The notes beneath the pieces are model-generated. The model was not told where the DNA came from, made no database searches, and saw nothing but the letters and a program-made list of their open reading frames with translations. Made by a program: the position numbers and the translations under genes. A stretch of DNA of 64,000 nucleotides from NCBI GenBank assembly GCA_030407085.1, contig CM059582.1:90074501-90138500 (forward strand). The letters run 5' to 3'. The stretch is from Trichopria drosophilae (lineage: Eukaryota; Arthropoda; Insecta; Hymenoptera; Diapriidae). Numbering within the stretch: the stretch's first letter is position 1; each line of letters opens with the position of its first letter. Shown piece after piece: positions 22,464 through 32,944 of the stretch.

Positions 22464-22948
22464 ATAATTAGAGATAATACGAGTATTGATGTTTAACGGC
22501 AACAATTAAAAACAAGGGGTTATATGTGAAACAAGGAGATGATAAAAATAATAATAATAATAAAAAATTAATTGAAAAGTTTTTTTTTTTAAAAAAAATA
22601 GGGGGGGGGGAGGTTATATATTAAAACATAAAAAAGCTAATAATGAATTAAAAGGGGGAATTTTAGCTTGACGTTTCGACCCGTGTTTGGGTCATCTTCA
22701 GAAGGTTCTGAAGATGACCCAAACACGGGTCGAAACGTCAAGCTAAAATTCCCCCTTTTAATTCATTATTAGCTTTTTTATGTTTTAATATATAACCTCC
22801 CCCCCCCCCCACTTTTTAAAAAAAAAAAAAAGCTTTTCAATTAATTTTTTATTATTATTATTATTTTTATCATCTCCTTGTTTCACATATAACCCCTTGT
22901 TTTTAATTGTTGCCGTTAAACATCAATACTCGTATTATCTCTAATTAT
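22464..22948. repeat. near-perfect inverted repeat, ~240-bp arms, 2-bp spacer
   Basis: The sequence is almost its own reverse complement around 22704-22705. The centre is TTCAGAA, GG, TTCTGAA, and each arm carries GACGTTTCGACCCGTG or its complement, a C/G run, and ATT-rich ends. Differences are confined mostly to homopolymer lengths. Each arm holds a core resembling a hammerhead ribozyme (see findings). Such a structure could extrude as a cruciform and is also a classic source of assembly error. Confidence 0.9.
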
Positions 22949-23135
22949 TAAAAGCGGCCGAGAAACTGTATTGTTTAAAATGTATTATATATATATATAT
23001 ATTTCTAAATTTAGTCTATTTATTACACAAGCATTTATAAATAGTGTTTTGGGTCAGGCCCTCCCTCTCCACCGCCCTTGCACCACCATTTTAAACGTTG
23101 TATATAGGTATCGAACTTTGCGCACTTAATAGGAA

Positions 23136-23659
23136 AAATAGTATAGGATACTACCTTTGGCGATATTAACGATATAAAATTCTTTGACAGCTCCAGTATG
23201 AATGACTGTGTTCATAATTTTAATTTAAACAACGTTTGAAGTAAAATCATTGACATTAGTTCTGTTGATGAGATTAAAAATATTTGACAGATTCAGGGGG
23301 AGAAATTTTGTTTAATATTTTCCATACATTTCCCTATATTTCAAATGTTCTCACGTAAATAGCTTACGAGAAACTTACAAAGGACACACGAGAAAAACAA
23401 TTTCCAAACAGGTGACGGCAAGGGGAACCATCTGACCAAAGCACCCAGAAGACATGTAAATCCGACTATGCGACCTCCGCGGGGTACATGTTGGATGACG
23501 CTAACGCCAGCGGTATCAGTGTCCTGCATCCACGTCGTTGATCCTGGGTGATGCCGAGAGCAGGACACATACACAGCGTCCTAAAAATCTCCCAAGTATC
23601 AAGTTGTATCCCATCCAAATCGTATTTTCCATGTCTTAGGTCTGCCACTTAACATTTTT
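23136..23659. other. no gene recognised
   Basis: Two short overlapping minus-strand frames (23341-23648) have no domain, no consistent composition and no neighbours that support them. Nothing else was seen. Confidence 0.45.
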
Positions 23660-24036
23660 AAACTTTAGCCACAGATTTGGAATCAACGACTTCAAGCTAT
23701 CCAGAGCACGGGGTTTTATTTTAATCGAATAATTTTCTATTTCTGACGGCCATATTAGAACCGCCATTTTGTATTTTGAAAATGTCGATTTTTAGCTAAT
23801 TTGGAACAGTATTTTGCGAGAAACAGATCTTCAGAGCATTATGGAAATTTCGCCATTTTTTCGCCTCGGAATCGGTGAAAGTAGGCAAAAAATCGCAATA
23901 CACATTTTTTTATTTAGAATTCCGCGTAGCATAAATTTTATTTTTCGAAAAATTATATTTTGATATTAGACGGCGGCCCATTTTTTGAAGCCGCCATTTT
24001 GAATTTTGAAAATCCAACCCCAGATTTGTAATCAGC
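23660..24036 (+). repeat. dispersed GCCGCCATTTTG / ATCAGCGACC repeat
   Basis: Two internal copies, about 245 bp apart, share CCGCCATTTTG, ATTTTGAAAAT and a flanking CAGATTTG-AATCA-CGAC block. Related blocks occur on the other strand at 26555-26615 (GTAGCTGATTACGAATT), 53205-53280 (GGTCGTTGATTACGAATTTG) and 59578-59610. A similar word lies inside the right terminal repeat of the MULE (GTCGTTGATTACGAT on the element strand). These are probably non-autonomous relatives of one DNA transposon group; that grouping is inference. Confidence 0.5.
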
Positions 24037-24040
24037 GACC

Positions 24041-24466
24041 TGATCAATTTAAAGCTAAACTAGCTAATTTTCTTGCTATAAATAACATTGAGAATATTTG
24101 AGTTTAGTGTGGTGGGAAGTCATTTTTTCGATTACCGCATTAATTCGGAACCGTTATGTTGCAAAGATATCCAGATCCGTACATGGCACTTTGCATGCCC
24201 TAAAATTCCGTGGTAATTTGCTATCTGTAAGAACTAAGTCAATGCTAGTAAATACATTGGTTGTGCCGCACATCGATTATGCTTGCCTAGTATATGCCAA
24301 TGCATCTCAGTACTTGAATACTAAACTTCAAAGATTATCTAACGGCGCGGTCCGTTTTGTTTTTTCACTCAAGCGTGATGCGACTATAACTGTCTATATG
24401 ACCAAGTTAAATTGGATGTTAGTTATGATGCGGCGCATTTATTTCCTGGGCCTTTTAGGGCACAAT
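24041..24466 (+). mobile_element. permuted fragment of the 17-kb LINE
   Basis: 24041-24147 equals the reverse complement of about 17181-17291 (3' UTR). It is joined directly to 24148-24466, which equals the reverse complement of about 17500-17812 (ORF2 C-terminus). Both parts are in element-sense orientation but in swapped order. Identity is about 99% by eye. The junction has a GG overlap. The open frame across the junction has no functional meaning. Confidence 0.88.
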
Positions 24467-24807
24467 ATATGTTCATATTCCTGTACAATTATTTTGAACA
24501 CATTATATTTTTTGTATTGCAATTACAAACTTCTCATACGATATATGTTATACTTGTGAGTTAATTTATAAAAAATCACGCAATATACAATTCATACTTT
24601 TAAAAAATAATGTTCAATATACGAGTAAGTAATATATTCATATTTATTCGTTATATTATTTTAAATAGAATTGCTTAATAATTAAATAAAAAAATAAAAA
24701 TAATAAAAAAAAAGTTGTATTAAAAGTAATGGAAGTTGTTAAAAATGATTAATTTTACAACTATTGAAAAAAAATAGATATATATATACACAACAAAATA
24801 GAAAAAA
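24467..24807. other. AT-rich gene-free DNA
   Basis: Over 80% A+T by eye with short TA and AAT runs. No features were recognised. Confidence 0.5.
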
Positions 24808-24885
24808 GGATTCGTAACGCTCGAGATTGGAACTCGCGACGTCAATATTAGCAGTCTGGCGCTCTACCTACTGCGCCATCGCCGC
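24808..24885 (-). repeat. tRNA-like sequence (SINE head or tRNA relic)
   Basis: The minus strand has an A-box TGGCGCAGTAGG with a good D stem (GCGC paired with GCGC) and a T arm CGAG-TTCCAAT-CTCG resembling a B-box. The anticodon stem does not pair, and the acceptor ends are not complementary. It is therefore not a working tRNA gene. Confidence 0.5.
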
Positions 24886-24954
24886 TTCGTACTTTCACTT
24901 TCTCAACGAAGCATATTAGGCAAGCTCAATTTTTTCAAACTCTTTTTTTCTCGA

Positions 24955-25078
24955 AACCTGCTGCATATTGCGCTTTAGTACTTTACCACAAGATATGTGA
25001 CCTAATAATCTTTCATCAGGGGAAGTTTTTTTTCTGAATTTTTCTGAATTCCGTTGGTCTGATTCGCCCCTTGTAAAT
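24955..25078 (-). repeat. dispersed repeat, uninterrupted copy
   Basis: This is the counterpart of 15398-15484 on the opposite strand. It continues past the point where the 15-kb copy is cut by the Gypsy LTR, so it records the empty target site. No terminal structure was identified. Confidence 0.75.
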
Positions 25079-25186
25079 TAGACAGGTATTAGATATGCAT
25101 GGACCTGTCAAAGATATGAAAGTGTCTGAGTCGATTCTACAAAAATCAAATGAGTAAAGTGCTAAGAGACAGAGCTATTACTTACA

Positions 25187-25740
25187 TAGATACATTGTTG
25201 AGATTTACTTGCCAACTTTATACTATAGGGCAACATATGGCTAATCGGGCAAGGTTTAGTCATCATCCCACACAGGACGATACAAACAAGTAAACAATCA
25301 CAAATACAACACATAATCGACACTGTCAACAGTTAGTCGGCGGTCTAAACTCGTAAACTGAATGTTCCTTAGGTCGTGAGTTCGAATCTCCGTCCGGTCA
25401 TTTTTCTGTTTATTTCCATTGTGGATAATTCAGGAAACCTTGCTAGGCGAAGGTACGAATTTGGGACTGCTACCGACATCAGTCGGTAGTTATCGATACC
25501 GTGGATGGTTTTTCCGTGGTCGACGTTTCGTAAATATTGTCTTGAATGAAAATAAGGCAATATTTGCGATGCGCCTGCTACGTCATAGGCCCCCGACTAA
25601 CTGTTGACGATGTCGATCATGTGTAGTATTTGTGATTGTTTACTTGTTAGTATCATCCTGTGTGGGATTATGCCTAATCCTTGCCCGATTAGCCATATAT
25701 GGCATAAAGTTGGCAAGTAAATGTGACCAATGTATGTAGA
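25187..25740. mobile_element. foldback element with tRNA-like segment in loop
   Basis: Inverted arms lie at 25187-25340 and 25593-25740. They share ATTTACTTGCCAAC, CTAATCGGGCAAGG, CAAGTAAACAATCACAAATA and CAACAGTTAGTCGG or their complements, with about 85-90% identity. The 250-bp loop begins with a tRNA-like stretch (25331-25400) with an A-box-like GTCGGCGGTCTAA and a B-box GAGTTCGAATC. No coding is present. Confidence 0.7.
25331..25400 (+). repeat. tRNA-like stretch (Leu/Ser type)
   Basis: AGTCGGCGGTCTAA resembles the A-box of a class II tRNA, and GTGAGTTCGAATCTCC is a B-box. The T stem pairs over only three bases and the acceptor does not pair. I read it as a tRNA-derived SINE head or pseudogene. 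Confidence 0.45.
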
Positions 25741-25755
25741 CCGAGCTATTACGGC

Positions 25756-26623
25756 ATACGAAATTAGAAATTGGGATCTATCCATCATTGGGATGCCTGA
25801 ATCTGCTGAAGAGCTATTATGTTAAAAATAGGCGAAATACTTAATGATACCCTGAGGACGGCTGATGTGATTTCTAGTCAACGACTACAGTCCCGTGTTC
25901 ATCAATAATAGACAGTTAATTCGCACATTAACAATCGCACTGAATACACCTCAAACAAGAGAGACTAACAGCAAGAGTCTTCCAAGAGTGATAACACAGG
26001 TCAACAAAAAAATTATTTTTTTTTTATGAGATATCGGAATCGTTTTCGATGTATTTTTGGCGCTGAACACGATCCCGGCTTCCAAAATTGCCAATCGCGT
26101 TAGGATTTTGAGAAAACTGGGTGTAAAGACCCCAAAAAACTTGTTTTTGAGGGTTTTCAGTATTTTTTTCCCTAACTTGACGTGCCAGAACCTTTCAATT
26201 AGTCTTAAATTGATGATCCAATCGTGGACTACAAGACCCATATCCGTAAGACCAAACAAAAATTTTAAATAAAGAATGGGGTAGAAGATACCAAAAATGT
26301 GTGCTTTTGTGTATCCACATTCAGAAAGTTTCAAAATTACCAGAGATTTTAATACAGTCATACATTTTTCTTTATTTATACATTGAAAGATCCATAACAG
26401 CTATCAGATAGGCGCATTTTGAAAATAAATGTTTCAAATTGGCGGACACAAAATGACGGCAAATGTGTATTTATATTTTGCAATATCATAGCCATTTGAA
26501 CAAAAATCGGAAAAATAAATGGATTTTCATGAAGTCTAAAATCAAATAGTTTTTGAGGTAGCTGATTACGAATTCGGTATTAGATTTCAAACATTCAACA
26601 TGTTGGATCTAAGTTTTTTGACC
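25756..26623. repeat. probable non-autonomous MULE-related remnant
   Basis: 25994-26005 reads ACACAGGTCAAC, identical to the outermost 12 bases of the large MULE at 27207. 26555-26615 carries the TTTTTGAGGTAGCTGATTACGAATT block also related to that element's terminal repeat. Between them is non-coding sequence. The frame of 136 codons on the minus strand here is hydrophobic and low-complexity and not credible. The 25756-25993 part holds nothing recognisable. Confidence 0.4.
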
Positions 26624-26926
26624 AACCAGCAAAGGTAAGCCCAGTTTGAGTCCAATCAGCGAAGGTAAGACTAGGTTCTGCCCAGCCGGCAAAGGTAAGA
26701 TTAGTTTCTGCTCAACCAACAAAGGTAAGACTAGGTTTTGTCCAACCGGTAAAGGTAAGACTAGTTTGACTCCAACCAGCGAAGTTAAGATTAGTTTGGG
26801 TAAAACCAGCGAAGGTAAGACCTTAAGTTTGGGCCCAACCACTTACGGTAAGACTAGTTTGAGTCTAATCAGTGATGGTAAGATTAGTTTGGGTTCAACC
26901 ACTAGAGGTAGTACTAGTTTGAATTA
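26624..26926. repeat. ten 30-bp tandem repeats
   Basis: The units follow AACCAGCGAAGGTAAGACTA plus GTTTGACTCC, repeated ten times, with one 3-bp insertion in unit seven (26804-26836). Because 30 is divisible by three and the units lack stops, both strands show long open frames with ten-residue periodicity (for example SEGKTSLGPT-like on plus). I consider these frames by-products of the repeat. Confidence 0.92.
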
Positions 26927-27206
26927 GGCAAGAGAAGATGATTTTAGGAAAATGTCATTGTAATATTATTGTATTTTTTATTGGTATATTTGAAGAATTA
27001 AGCTTAAATTAAATGTTAAAATACATACCACCCAATTAGCTCATGACACCAAACCACTACTAATATAAATCTTGCGTAGAACCAACATGCATCAAATATG
27101 CAATTAAATAATAGACCACAAACAACTTCATCAATGAACCCACTATTATCTAGTATGTCTTCAGCGTCAACAAATGAATCGTCTAGCGAAAATATTATGA
27201 TTAATT
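26927..27206. other. flank of the MULE insertion
   Basis: 27130-27206 reads in one frame as a Ser/Asn-rich stretch (STNESSSENIMIN) that could be the upstream part of the LINE whose remainder starts at 42713. The rest has no features. Confidence 0.3.
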
Positions 27207-27207
27207 A

Positions 27208-27317
27208 CACAGGTCAACATTTCATCTACGCGTGAACGCCGGAAGCGCATAGGTGCTGGTGGGGTTTTTGAAGTCGCTGGTTAGATCAGAAGGTCGGTTA
27301 ACCTCCATCACGTCAGG
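27208..27317 (+). repeat. MULE left TIR, outer part
   Basis: Matches the reverse complement of 42594-42703 with a few substitutions and indels. It is cut at CATCACGT by the nested element. Confidence 0.85.
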
Positions 27318-27899
27318 TTGAAGGTCAAGTGTGTAACGCAGTATCGCCGGAATACTGTAAATTTGAAAAGCACGCGAAGGCGCACGAAGCGCCATTTGAC
27401 GAAACAGGCGAGAGGCGAAGAGGACGAGGTAAATCTTCCATCGCCAACAGCGACATCTATAGAGTCAGTGAAGTACAAGTGTGGAGAAAAAGCTCCAATA
27501 AATGTTTTAATTTAATTTTAGAAAATAAAGTAGTTATGAAAATAGTTCAGTTATTAGAAGTTATGTAAAAGGGAAGTGGAGGTAAGTGAAAGCAAAACGT
27601 TTAAAAGAAATAAATTGTCGGAAATTGGGGCTGCGTTTTCGCCCACGTGTTTTGCGGTTCCGAAAAATTAGTGCCGTTGTGCCAAAGTCGAAATTATCCG
27701 TCCAGTATTTTCAATAATTTCGAAAAATTATAGCCATACTATTATTATTGTGTTTAGGCTGGACTTTTTGAAGTTTCGAATTTTTGAATTTGTGGACCTT
27801 TGGACTTTCGGGCATGTAAGGATTTTAGTGGACCATTCGACCGTCTATTTGCACATACATATATATATGTACACACATATATGTGCAAGCGTGAATAAG

Positions 27900-29640
27900 C
27901 CAATTCGACATGTTTCAATCAATTCCGGGCAGTATGCAACAAAAAACAAATTCGCATTGTCAGGAACATTGCAACAAAAATATAATGAATGTTTTGTAAC
28001 GGAAAGTGATTCTTTAGGGAATGGCTTTACTCTAAAATTTGTCTATAGTAGATGCCGCAATATGTTGATGGGAAATAGGAGACAGATTTTTTCTTCTCCC
28101 ATGAAATGGAGAAAGCCGCTAAATCACGCCTCTGCTACTTCTGTTCAACTAATGTACTCGGTTGTAACCATAGAAATAAAACTTCGATCACTTATCCTCG
28201 TGTAGCGTCGGCAAATTTTCCTGTATTTATTGATGCAGAATCGAATGACGATAGCATGGATATAGAAACAAGTGGACAAGAAGTTGACACTCATGTAGAC
28301 TATACAACAGGCCATGCGGAACAGCCAAATCAATCCTTCCATTCATCTGAAGAAGAAGAAATAGAAACTGACAATACTTCATCAGATTCTGAAGCTGAAT
28401 GTCATATAAATCAAGGAACAATTTCCCAACCTGTTTTATGTGATATTTGTCGAGATTTGGGTCTTTCAAAAGAAAGATCCGAACTGTTAGCATCGAGACA
28501 TAAAGAAATTAAATGCATCAATCATCGTTGAAGAGACAAACAATTTAGAACGTTTTTTTACAAAAACATGGAATGTTTTACTGCCGTGGTATCGAAAGTT
28601 TGGTTGAAAAATTGGACGTTGAATTTAGTCCTTGCCATTGACGTCTTTTTATAGATTCCTCGACAAGAAGTCTGTAAGGTATCTTGCTTCAGAATAGAAA
28701 TGTAATGCTCTTTTACCTGTGGCTCATTCAGTTGTAATGAAGGAAGAATATCATGTATTTCTTGTTACAAAAGTTGAAATGTGATAAACATAAATGGGAG
28801 CTTTGTGGAGATCTGAAAATAATTACCGTCATGCTCGGCCGACAAAAAGGATTCACATCATATCCATGTTTTCTATGCGAGTGGAATAGTCAAGCTGGAG
28901 ATGAATACTATCTGAGAAAAGTCTGGCCTAATAGAATAAATTTAACTCCAGGCAGCAAAAATTCTTTTCAGTGTAAGCTTGATACCTCCACAAAAGGTTC
29001 TTCTCCCGCCATTGCACATCAAATTAGGCGATGCAAAGCAATTTGTTAAAGCAATGAGCAGAAATCAAAGGACGCGTTCATGCATATCTTTGAAATGTGA
29101 CCATCGCTTTCTGAAGCTAAAATAAATCAGGGTGTTTTTACGGGACCTTAAATAAGAGAGATGCTTAAAAATGAGAAATTTGAAAGTCTACTGACGGACA
29201 AGTAAAGAACTGTATGGCAAAGCTTCAGAAAAGTGACGAAGACATTTGTAGGAAATAACAAAGATTCCAATTATAAAGATATTGTCTCTAGAATGTTGAA
29301 TGACTTTAAAGAAGTTGGATGCCTTATGAATCTGAAACTCCATTTTCTGCACTCTCGTATTGATTACTTTCCCGAAAACTTAGGGGACTTCAGTGAACGG
29401 CAGGATGAGCGAATGCACCAAGATCTGAGAGAATTTTAAAAAAGATATCAAGGAGTTTGGGGTATAAATATGCTTGGAGACTATTGCTGGAATTTTCAGA
29501 GAGAAAGGCAAATCAAACACACAACAGAAAATCAATTAGAAGATCATTTACTGATCACAGGAAACGTTTTCGAACCGATATGTGACATGACGATAATGGT
29601 ACAGCCGAAGATTCACAAGAAGTATCAGCTTAAATGTGTT
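27900..29640 (+). pseudogene. transposase-like gene of the nested element, plus copy
   Basis: I recognise a protein common in invertebrate genomes as a repetitive 'uncharacterised' gene, thought to belong to a DNA transposon; I cannot name the superfamily. Order: a Cys-rich start CYFCSTNVLGCNH (28130), an acidic region, PVLCDICRDLGLSKE (28430), then frameshifted sequence with RLFIDSSTRSL (28640-28680). Next come KWELCGDLKIITVMLG and YPCFLCEWNSQAGDEYY (28790-28910), then FVGNNKDSNYKDIV and LKLHFLHSRIDYFPENLGDFSE (29250-29400, part shown). It ends near LGDYCWNFQRE (29475). Repeated stops and frameshifts make it dead. Confidence 0.75.
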
Positions 29641-29641
29641 T

Positions 29642-30900
29642 TCTACGTCTCAGATCTTGGTCCATTCGCTCACCTTGTTCTTCGCTGAAGTCCCCTACGT
29701 TTTCGGTAGAGTAATCAATATCGGAGGGCAGAAAGTGGAGTTTCACTTTTATAAGACATTCAACTTCTTTAAAGTCATTAAACATTCTAGAGACAATATC
29801 TTTATAATTGAGATCTTTGTTATTTCCTACAAATTTTTTCGTCACTTCTCAGTCACGCAGCTCTTCATTAGTCTTTCAAATTCTTCATTTTATAGCATCT
29901 CTCTTATCTGAGGTCCCGTACAAACACCTTCATTTATTTTAGCTTCAGAAAGCGTTGGACACATTTTAAAGATATGCATGAAAGCGCCACTTTCATTTTT
30001 TGCACATTGCCTTAATAAATTGCTTTGCAAAGCCAAATTTGGTGTGCAATGGCGGGAGAAGAATTTGTGTGGAGGTATTAAACTTTCTTTTAACACAGTT
30101 TTGCTGACTGGAGTTAATTTATTCTATTAGGCCAGACTTTTCTCAGATAGTGTTCATCTCCATAAAAACATGGATATGTATGCAAAAAGCAAGATACCTT
30201 ACAGACTTCTTGTCGAGGAATCTATGAAAAGACGCCGGTGGCAAGGTCTGTATTCAACGTCAAATTTCTCAACCAAACCTTCGATATCCCGGCAGTAAAT
30301 CAAGTTCTCTGCTTTTGTAAAAAAACTTTCTAAATGGTTTGTCTCTTGAATGGTAATATGTGACCTGCGTTAAAGAAGCCAAGCATTTATTTTCTATATG
30401 TCTCGAAGGCACTATGTAGTTCGGAACTTTCTGTTGACAGACCAAAATCTTGACAAATTTCATTTAAATCAGGTTGGGCAAACTTTTCTTGATTTCCTGT
30501 GCCTTCATCTTCTGAATCCGATGAAATACTGTGAGTTTCTATTTATGGAAGGATTGATTCAGCATTTCCGTATCGCTTTTTGTATAGTCGACATGAACCA
30601 AAACTTCTTGTTGGCTTGTTTCTATATACATACAATCGTCTTAGATTCACCATCAATAAATGCAGGAAAAGTTACCGATGCTACGCGCGGATATGTGATC
30701 CATTTTTTATTATTAAGATTAAAACCAAGTATATTAGTTGAACTTAAGTTTCTTAATTTCATTGGAGAAGAAAATATCTGTATCCCGTTTCCCATCAACA
30801 GATTGCTGCATCTACTACAAACAACATTTGGAGTAAAGCAATTCTCTAAAGAATAAGTTTCTATTACAAAACATTCATTATATGTTTTTGCAATGTTTCT
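29642..30900 (-). pseudogene. transposase-like gene of the nested element, inverted copy
   Basis: The minus-strand counterpart of 27900-29430 at roughly 80% identity. It contains FVGNNKDLNYKDIVSRMFND and EEQGERMDQDL (29640-29840), CPTLSEAKINEGV and GPQIREML (29890-29960), and fragments of the N-terminal region to about 30900. Its C-terminus is lost: alignment to the plus copy stops at ACCAAGATCTGAGA. Multiple frameshifts are present. Confidence 0.72.
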
Positions 30901-31236
30901 GCGAATACGAATTTATTTTTCGTCGTATACTGCCCGCAAACCTTATCAGTTTTCCCCCCACTTGACCTCCGAATGTCCTTAATCCTGATCACTTGGTGGT
31001 TAACTAATCTTAGATTCAGGTTTGCTGATCATGAAAACATATGTTTCTAATCGTATTTAACATTGTTACGACACAAATCCTTAAAATAACCTTAATGACT
31101 TCTACCGGTAGGTAAGAAGTGTAATTAAAAGTCAATTCGGATTCAGAGAACTCAAAAACATATTCATGAATTTTTTCAGATTTTTCCGATGTTTTTTTCT
31201 CTACTTGACGTTCAAATGACCTTCAACCTGACGTGA
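30901..31236. other. right end of the nested element
   Basis: No coding is seen. It ends with CTTGACGTTCAAATGACC, then the terminal TTCAACCTGACGTGATGGA that mirrors 27305-27330. Confidence 0.55.
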
Positions 31237-31960
31237 TGGATGACGCTGAAGCTAGCAGCAGATTCCCAGCAGCAGATTCCACGGAGCAGTGGTTCTCATT
31301 GATCCAAAGTATATCGTAATTATATGAGGATCGGTGATAACTATCGGTCCACAATTTTTACCATATCATCTATACAACACTAGCAATCGAACAATAATAA
31401 AAAAGTTAGGAAAAATTCATATAAACCAGGGAATTGTTTAAACAATTTTTAAACAAGATGTGCTGCTGGGAAAACGGGGACATGTCCACCTCTGTAATTC
31501 CATTTACCTGATCCCTATAACATTAGTAGTCGATTACACAAAGTGAAAAAAATTAACAAAAATGCGTACGGCCTGTAGAATTGTTTAAATAATCTATAAA
31601 CAATATCTGCTGCTGGGAAAACGCAGATAGGTCCACGTCTGTAATTCTTTATACACTTTCTCTACAATATTAGTAACCGATTCCACCAAGTGAAAAAAAA
31701 TTAACAAAAATGCGTACGGCCTGTAAAATTGTTTAAATAATCTATAAACAATATCTGCTGCTGGGAAAACGGAGATATGTCCACGTCCGGAATTCTTTTT
31801 ATACGTCCTATACGACATTAGAAACCGATTACACAAAGTGAAAAAAATTAACAAAAATGCGTACGGCCTGTAGAATTGTTTAAATAATCTATAAACAATA
31901 TCTGCTGCTGGGAAAATTAACACAGGTTGACTGTAAATCTTTTTTATATTCCCCACATTA
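31237..31960 (+). repeat. MULE left TIR, inner part with 147-bp subrepeats
   Basis: Starts TGACGCTGAAGCTAGCAGCAG and is the reverse complement of about 41800-42593. Four subrepeats, marked by CTGCTGCTGGGAAAA at 31460, 31607, 31755 and 31902, give a period of 147-148 bp. Each also contains GCGTACGGCCTGTA and TTGTTTAAATAATCTATAAA. Confidence 0.88.
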
Positions 31961-32944
31961 TTAGAAATCGATTCAAAATGAATAATTTTTCCCAGGGTTG
32001 TTTATGAAATGTATATTTTTTTAATTATAGAATCTATATATCTTGGAGCTGTCGAGCAGAATGTCTTTTTTAATTACTTTTTTTTTAACAAGATCTTAAT
32101 TTTCAATATTAGCTTTTTAAGAGAATGACTCGCATATGTGTTTAAACTCTTCATATTTTAAAGACTATAATGTGTATTTCTATATACTATGGTCCAAATA
32201 TACGTAATTCTACGATATACTTATAATATTTTTTATAGGGTCTAAAATATATTTTTCTCAAAATGTAATTTAATTTTTTTTGTACATGTTTGCAACTTTG
32301 AACGGTCTTACACTATACATTACATGCGATGTCGAAAGTACCACAATATAATTTTCTGTGCTTAAAAATATCACAATTCGAAGGTGCTTAAGCGCTAAGC
32401 GTTTAGTTTTCATTAAAGCCGCACATTTATCTTAAAAATGCTTCTAATACGAACTTCATTGACACGTTCGTCAGTCTTCATTGATTGCATGGGGCTGCAA
32501 TGGTGCGACCCATATACTTTTGGAAATCCCAGTTTTCGTTTACTTTCGGCGCATCCTCTAGGTGCCGTATTCTTTCTCGTAAAGATATTGGGTTTTTGAT
32601 TATATACAAGGAGCTGCTGTGACCCCAATATTTTTATACGAGTACAATTTTAGTATCTCAACTAAATCTGAGTCCTGCTCCAGAGTGTTCCCATTAATTC
32701 ATTACCAGTTTATTTTTCTTTTCGTACTTCTTTGTAATTCAATTTACTGCGGTAACTGCATATTTCTTTACTTACCTTATTTTAACTTTACAATATTTTC
32801 AAATTATTTTCAAACTCATTTTTTTTTAAAGGTAATAGTTCTTGCTTTTTATTTCTTCAAACGTAGTGCTTTCTTTTTTTATATTAATTTCAGTATCGTT
32901 TTTTTTTAATTTTCAGAATTATTAAATTTTTTACTTTGACCAAA
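31961..32944. other. MULE 5' leader region
   Basis: AT-rich, with no supported gene. It lies between the left terminal repeat and the transposase start codon, so it should carry the promoter and 5' UTR. Two AG-rich spots preceded by T-runs (32892 and 32916) could be splice acceptors of a leader intron. Confidence 0.4.

Larger units (their letters stand above)
22062..23135. mobile_element. TIR element enclosing a large palindrome
   Basis: Terminal inverted repeats of 25-26 bp (22062-22087 and 23111-23135) both read TTCCTATTA, then GTGCGCAAAGTTCGA, with one 1-bp indel. The interior has three ~21-bp tandem units of TTGCGTGCGGTAAAG (22150-22207), a near-perfect palindrome (22464-22948) and a TA microsatellite (22985-23002). 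No protein is encoded. The palindrome may be a later insertion. Confidence 0.6.
27306..31240. mobile_element. nested DNA transposon arranged as an inverted duplication
   Basis: Its ends are inverted repeats: TCCATCACGTCAGGTTGAAG at 27305 and the complement ending at 31236. Inside, one transposase-like gene copy reads on the plus strand (27900-29640) and a second, shorter copy on the minus strand (30900-29642), meeting tail to tail. Both are full of frameshifts. The element split the left terminal repeat of the MULE, so it is younger than that insertion event. Confidence 0.75.

Noticed and set aside
22464..22948. palindrome as assembly artefact
   Set aside because: Not fully excluded, but the arms differ in homopolymer lengths and at several bases, which favours a real inverted repeat.
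23341..23648. two overlapping minus-strand frames
   Set aside because: No motif, no splice context, and composition like non-coding DNA.
24808..24885. tRNA gene
   Set aside because: The A- and B-box are present, but the anticodon and acceptor stems do not pair.
25951..26361. 136-codon hydrophobic minus-strand frame
   Set aside because: Low-complexity sequence in a non-coding transposon remnant with no motif.
26624..26926. CRISPR array
   Set aside because: Contiguous imperfect tandem repeats with no spacers, in an insect genome.
26646..26927. repeat protein gene
   Set aside because: The frames on both strands follow from a 30-bp unit without stops; no start context or flanking coding sequence.
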